NCBI GenBank assembly: GCA_035536935.1
Contig: DATLNC010000058.1
Span: 24,546-88,545 of the forward strand
Reading direction: 5' to 3'
Source: DATMER01 sp035536935
GTDB lineage: Bacteria; Acidobacteriota; Thermoanaerobaculia; Multivoradales; UBA5704
Length of the DNA stretch: 64,000 nt
Numbering within the stretch: position 1 is the stretch's first letter; each line of letters begins with the position of its first letter. The notes under the pieces are model-generated. The model ran no database searches. It was not told where the DNA came from and saw nothing but the letters and a program-made list of their open reading frames with translations. Made by a program: the position numbers and the translations under genes. Below, in pieces: positions 60,186-64,000 of the stretch.

Positions 60186-60248
60186 TCAGTGGCGGCGCCG
60201 CGCACACAGGCGGCCGTTGTTGTAGAAGCTCGACTTCATGGACATCAT
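60186..60248 (-). CDS. 20-residue candidate RiPP precursor
   Basis: ATG at 60248 with AGGAG 6 nt upstream, stop at 60186. The C-terminal part reads SSFYNNGRLCARRRH: aromatic, one Cys, four Arg. It is followed 52 nt later by the PqqD-like gene, in the same direction. The length is short for a leader-core peptide (lasso precursors have about 35-50), so it could instead be a leader peptide controlling the operon. An in-frame ATG two codons earlier gives 22 residues. Confidence 0.4.
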   Translation of the reverse strand: MMSMKSSFYNNGRLCARRRH

Positions 60249-60318
60249 GACCATCTCCTCTTGCCCCGGTGCGGCTGGGTGTTGACGGCAAGTCTGCCGT
60301 CCGATCGTCAGGAGATCG

Positions 60319-62553
60319 TCAGGAGGGGAGAGGCGTGTGCTCCGCGCGGTCGTCTTCGAGGCCGAGGGCCGGGGGGACCTCCACGGAGAGGCGGAAGGCC
60401 CGGTCGGCGGCCATCTTCAGATACGAGACGGTCCGGTCCCAGGCTCCGGCCCGGGCATAGTGGTAGGCCAGGAGCTCGCAGTGCGACTCCCGGTCTTCTC
60501 CGGAGCGCTGTTCCAGCCTCTCGGCCACCTGGCGGTGGAGCACCCGGCGGCGGGTCCGGTCAAGGGAGTCGTAGACCGTGCGGCGCACGATCTCGTGCGA
60601 GAACTCGAAGATGCCGCGGCGGGCGCCGCTCGCCCAGAGCACGATGTCGCGCTCGCGCCGGCTGGCGTGCCACTGGCTCGTCGCGTGCCGCACCAGCCAG
60701 CGGTCGAGCATGACCTCGAGGCCGCACTCAACCACGGTCATGTGCTCGCGTTCGACCTCGCGCAGCAACACGGCGTCGAACCCGTGGCCGAGCACGGAGG
60801 CCAGGATCACCAGGCGGCGGGTCGAGGTGGGCAGGCGGCTGACGCGGCGCAGGATGATTTCCCGCAGGGTCGCCGTCTCCGGCAGTCGGACGCGGTCCAG
60901 CCGCGAGGTGGCGGTCCAGCCGCCCTGGGCCGAGCGCACCAGGATCCCCTCGTCGGCGAGCAGGTTGGTCAGCTCGGCGATGGCGAGGGGGAGCCCCTCG
61001 GTATAGCCGAGGTAGAGCTTCGCGAGCTCGTCCGACTCGCGCTCGCCCATCAGGCGGCGGGCGATCTGCCGCACCGGGCCTTCCTCCAGGCGGTCGAGGA
61101 AGATCTGGGTCACCTCGACGCGGCCTTTCTGTGCCTCTGGGCGGAGCCGTGCGAGAGGGTCGACCGCCTCGGCCCGCCAGCCCGTGGCCGCGGTCGCGAG
61201 GATCCAGACTGGCGCCGAGGCGAGGCGGGGCAGCAGGCGCTCGAGCAGGCTGAGGGTGGTGCGGTCGGCCAGGTGCAGGTCGTCGAGCAGCAGCAGCACC
61301 GGCCTGGCGGAGTGCCGTCCGGCCATCTGGGTCAGGCGGCGGAGCACCTGCCAGACCGCGTCGGCCAACCGCTCCCGAGATGCCGCGTCTCCCGTAGTGG
61401 CCACAGGGGAAGAGGGCAGCTCGTCGAGCTCGGGCAGCAGCCGGGCGAGCTCGGACACCAGCTCGGGAGGCGCGCCCGTCAGGGCCAGGCGCGCGGCCTC
61501 GATCTCCTCGGCCTCCTCGCGCAGGCCGTTGCGGAGAGCGTCGCGGATCGGCTGGTAGGGGACCTCCGGCTCGAACCCCTGGCAGCGCGCCAGCAGCACG
61601 GCGCCGGCGGTCTTCTCCGCCTCGCTGAGAAAGGACTTCGCCAGGCGGCTCTTGCCCACGCCGGGCTCGCCTTCGAGCAGGGTGAAGGCGCCGCTGCCGC
61701 GCTGGACCGCGGCCCAGGTGCGGCGCAGCAGGACGAGCTCCCGCTCCCGGCCCACCAGGGGGATGATCGGCCCCACCGGCTCCACTCCCTCGCCGCGCTC
61801 GCCCGCCACCTGCTCTTCCTGGAGGATGGAGCGGTAGAGGGCGTTCGTCTCCTCCTCGGGCTCGATGCCGAGCTCCCGTTCCAGCAGGTTGCGGAGATCT
61901 TCGTATTGGGAGAGGGCGCGGCCGCGGCGGCCGGACAGGCTGTAGAGGCCGATGAGCTGGCGGTGCGCCTCCTCGGCCAGGGGGTCGAGGGCGAGCAGGC
62001 GCTGCGCGTGTTGGATCGCCAGGCGGTAGTCCCCGCGCCCGCGGTGGTGGGCGATCAGCGTCCGCAGGGCCTGGACCGCGCCTTCGCGCAGACGCTCCCG
62101 CTGCTCGGCGATCCAGTCCTCGAGCTCGGCCCCCGCCCGCACGGGGCAGCCGTTCAGGAAGTCGCCGTGATAGAGCCGGACGGCCTGGGCGAGCAGATGC
62201 GGCGCGTCCTCTTCCATGCCGCGGCGCAGGGCCGCCTCGAAGTCCTCGGCGTCCACCCGGACGTCGAGGTCCTTGGAGAAGGTGACCGTCTGATGGTTGG
62301 AGGCGATCGGCTGGCTGGGGGTCACCGTCGAGCGCAGATTGTAGAGCGCCTGGCGCAGGCTGCTCCTGGCGCTGTTCGGCTCGTGCTCCGGCCAGAACAG
62401 GGCGGCCAGGCGCTCCCGTCCCTGGGGGACTCCCCGCGGCATGACGAGGTAGGCGAGGAGGCCCCGGACCTTCTGGGACTCGAAGCCGTTGACCGGGCGG
62501 CCGTCCACCCGGACCTCGAAGCCGCCGAGCAGGCGGATCTCTACTTTGGGCAC
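60319..62553 (-). CDS. SARP-like BTAD transcriptional regulator with AAA ATPase domain
   Basis: 744 residues. An N-terminal winged helix (VEIRLLGGFEVRVDGRPV, ARSSLRQALYNLRS) and bacterial transcriptional activation domain (about 95-245: LYHGDFLNG, DYRLAIQHAQRLLALDPLAEEAHRQLIGLYSLSGRRGRALSQYEDL) are followed by a STAND-type ATPase (LVGRERELVLLRR, Walker A GEPGVGKSRLA, Walker B VLLLLDDLHLADR) and helical repeats. It starts GTG 62553; TAGAAT 6 nt upstream suggests leaderless transcription. BTAD proteins often activate neighbouring secondary-metabolite genes; the RiPP-like cassette begins 70 nt downstream on the same strand. Confidence 0.9.
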   Translation of the reverse strand: MPKVEIRLLGGFEVRVDGRPVNGFESQKVRGLLAYLVMPRGVPQGRERLAALFWPEHEPNSARSSLRQALYNLRSTVTPSQPIASNHQTVTFSKDLDVRVDAEDFEAALRRGMEEDAPHLLAQAVRLYHGDFLNGCPVRAGAELEDWIAEQRERLREGAVQALRTLIAHHRGRGDYRLAIQHAQRLLALDPLAEEAHRQLIGLYSLSGRRGRALSQYEDLRNLLERELGIEPEEETNALYRSILQEEQVAGERGEGVEPVGPIIPLVGRERELVLLRRTWAAVQRGSGAFTLLEGEPGVGKSRLAKSFLSEAEKTAGAVLLARCQGFEPEVPYQPIRDALRNGLREEAEEIEAARLALTGAPPELVSELARLLPELDELPSSPVATTGDAASRERLADAVWQVLRRLTQMAGRHSARPVLLLLDDLHLADRTTLSLLERLLPRLASAPVWILATAATGWRAEAVDPLARLRPEAQKGRVEVTQIFLDRLEEGPVRQIARRLMGERESDELAKLYLGYTEGLPLAIAELTNLLADEGILVRSAQGGWTATSRLDRVRLPETATLREIILRRVSRLPTSTRRLVILASVLGHGFDAVLLREVEREHMTVVECGLEVMLDRWLVRHATSQWHASRRERDIVLWASGARRGIFEFSHEIVRRTVYDSLDRTRRRVLHRQVAERLEQRSGEDRESHCELLAYHYARAGAWDRTVSYLKMAADRAFRLSVEVPPALGLEDDRAEHTPLPS

Positions 62554-62570
62554 CGCGAGATTCTAACCCC

Positions 62571-62599
62571 TTGACAGGCATTTGCCATCTTCCTACACT
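62571..62599 (+). promoter_or_regulatory. Sigma-70-type promoter of groESL
   Basis: TTGACA at 62571-62576 and TACACT at 62594-62599 with a 17-nt spacer. Transcription would begin within the CIRCE element just downstream, placing the operon under HrcA repression. Confidence 0.85.
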
Positions 62600-62600
62600 G

Positions 62601-62627
62601 TTAGCAGTCATCGAGGGCGAGTGCTAA
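62601..62627 (+). promoter_or_regulatory. CIRCE operator (HrcA binding site)
   Basis: TTAGCAGTC, nine bases, GAGTGCTAA: the classic CIRCE consensus with one mismatch in the left arm (G for C). It overlaps the transcription start region of groES. HrcA bound here represses groESL until heat shock. Confidence 0.93.
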
Positions 62628-62692
62628 CAGCCCCGCCGCTCTGTGACACTCCCCATCCAATCCGGATTGCGACCATAAGGAGGTACAAAACC

Positions 62693-62992
62693 GTGAACAT
62701 CCGTCCGCTACACGACCGTGTCCTGGTGAAGCGCATTGAATTGCAGGAGCAGGTGCGGGGCGGGATCATCATCCCGGACACCGCCAAGGAGAAGCCGCAG
62801 GAGGCCGAGGTCGTCGCCATCGGCCCCGGCAAGCTCAACGATGACGGGAAGCGCACGCCGCTGGAAGTCCAGCCGGGCGACCGCGTCCTGATGGGCAAGT
62901 ACTCGGGCAGCGAGATCAAGATCGAGGACATGGACTACGTGATTTGCCGCGAGGACGAGATCCTGGCGGTGATCGGCAACGGCAAGAAATAA
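62693..62992 (+). CDS. groES: Co-chaperonin GroES
   Basis: 99 residues from the GTG at 62693, preceded by the excellent AAGGAGGT at 62677-62684. It starts MNIRPLHDRVLVKRIE, carries the mobile loop EQVRGGIIIPDTAKEKPQEAEVVAIGPGK, and ends with MDYVICREDEILAVI. It forms the heptameric lid of GroEL. Expression is controlled by the CIRCE element upstream. groEL follows after 69 nt. Confidence 0.97.
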   Translation: MNIRPLHDRVLVKRIELQEQVRGGIIIPDTAKEKPQEAEVVAIGPGKLNDDGKRTPLEVQPGDRVLMGKYSGSEIKIEDMDYVICREDEILAVIGNGKK

Positions 62993-63061
62993 GGCCGACC
63001 GCCGCTGGTCCGCGCATCCGTCTTCGCCACAAATACTCAGTAAATTCAGGAGGTTAGACAC

Positions 63062-64000
<939 letters not shown>

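Overview
The window is 64 kb of uniformly GC-rich bacterial chromosome. Gene order, overlapping ATGA/GTGA start-stop junctions, MacB-type efflux operons with NtrC regulators, a zinc-finger/TPR-type paralogue family and a CIRCE-controlled groESL pair would fit an acidobacterium, possibly a Thermoanaerobaculia-like lineage. That placement is an inference from style; no rRNA or other taxonomic marker is present. No phage, complete insertion sequence, CRISPR array, rRNA or tRNA was recognised.

Layout. 1-10 kb: tail of a spermidine-synthase-like protein, a YHS/thioredoxin protein beside a broken envelope gene, hbd, a TPR protein, proS, a VapBC-type toxin-antitoxin pair, a methyltransferase and a threonine/serine-dehydratase-like enzyme. 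9.5-16.8 kb: two paralogous TPR-like proteins (one shortened), a GntR-ABC exporter operon whose permease carries an extracytoplasmic beta-propeller-like half, and a di-haem cytochrome. 16.8-24.6 kb: GIY-YIG protein, ExeA/GspB pair, NudC, an intergenic TATATA repeat array, a phosphatase, a trypsin-like protein whose catalytic His position holds Gln, a thioredoxin-reductase-like flavoprotein and a protein kinase. 24.6-29 kb: a three-gene MNIO (DUF692) RiPP-type locus, then on the minus strand an operon of CAT-like acetyltransferase, ArsC/Spx-like protein with an in-frame UGA (candidate selenocysteine), thioesterase and nucleotidyltransferase. 29-36 kb: sigma-54-type promoter followed by macA-lolD-permease-permease-NtrC-histidine kinase. 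36-43 kb: toxin-antitoxin remnant, an orphan 621-residue protein, a second degenerate repeat array, and an AT-richer stretch with an integron attC-like site and cassette-like genes. 43-59 kb: leuS, a CASTOR/POLLUX-type channel protein, stress and envelope proteins, two large secreted carbohydrate-active-type proteins. 59-64 kb: a small PqqD/lasso-B2-type RiPP cassette with a 20-residue candidate precursor next to a BTAD-AAA regulator, then groES-groEL, cut by the window end.

The most interesting points are the MNIO locus with an unfamiliar CxxC precursor, the UGA-containing ArsC/Spx homologue with a well-placed hairpin, and the minimal PqqD/B2/short-peptide cassette. Many genes appear to be transcribed leaderless or nearly so: TAnnnT-type -10 hexamers sit 6 to 19 nt before their start codons.
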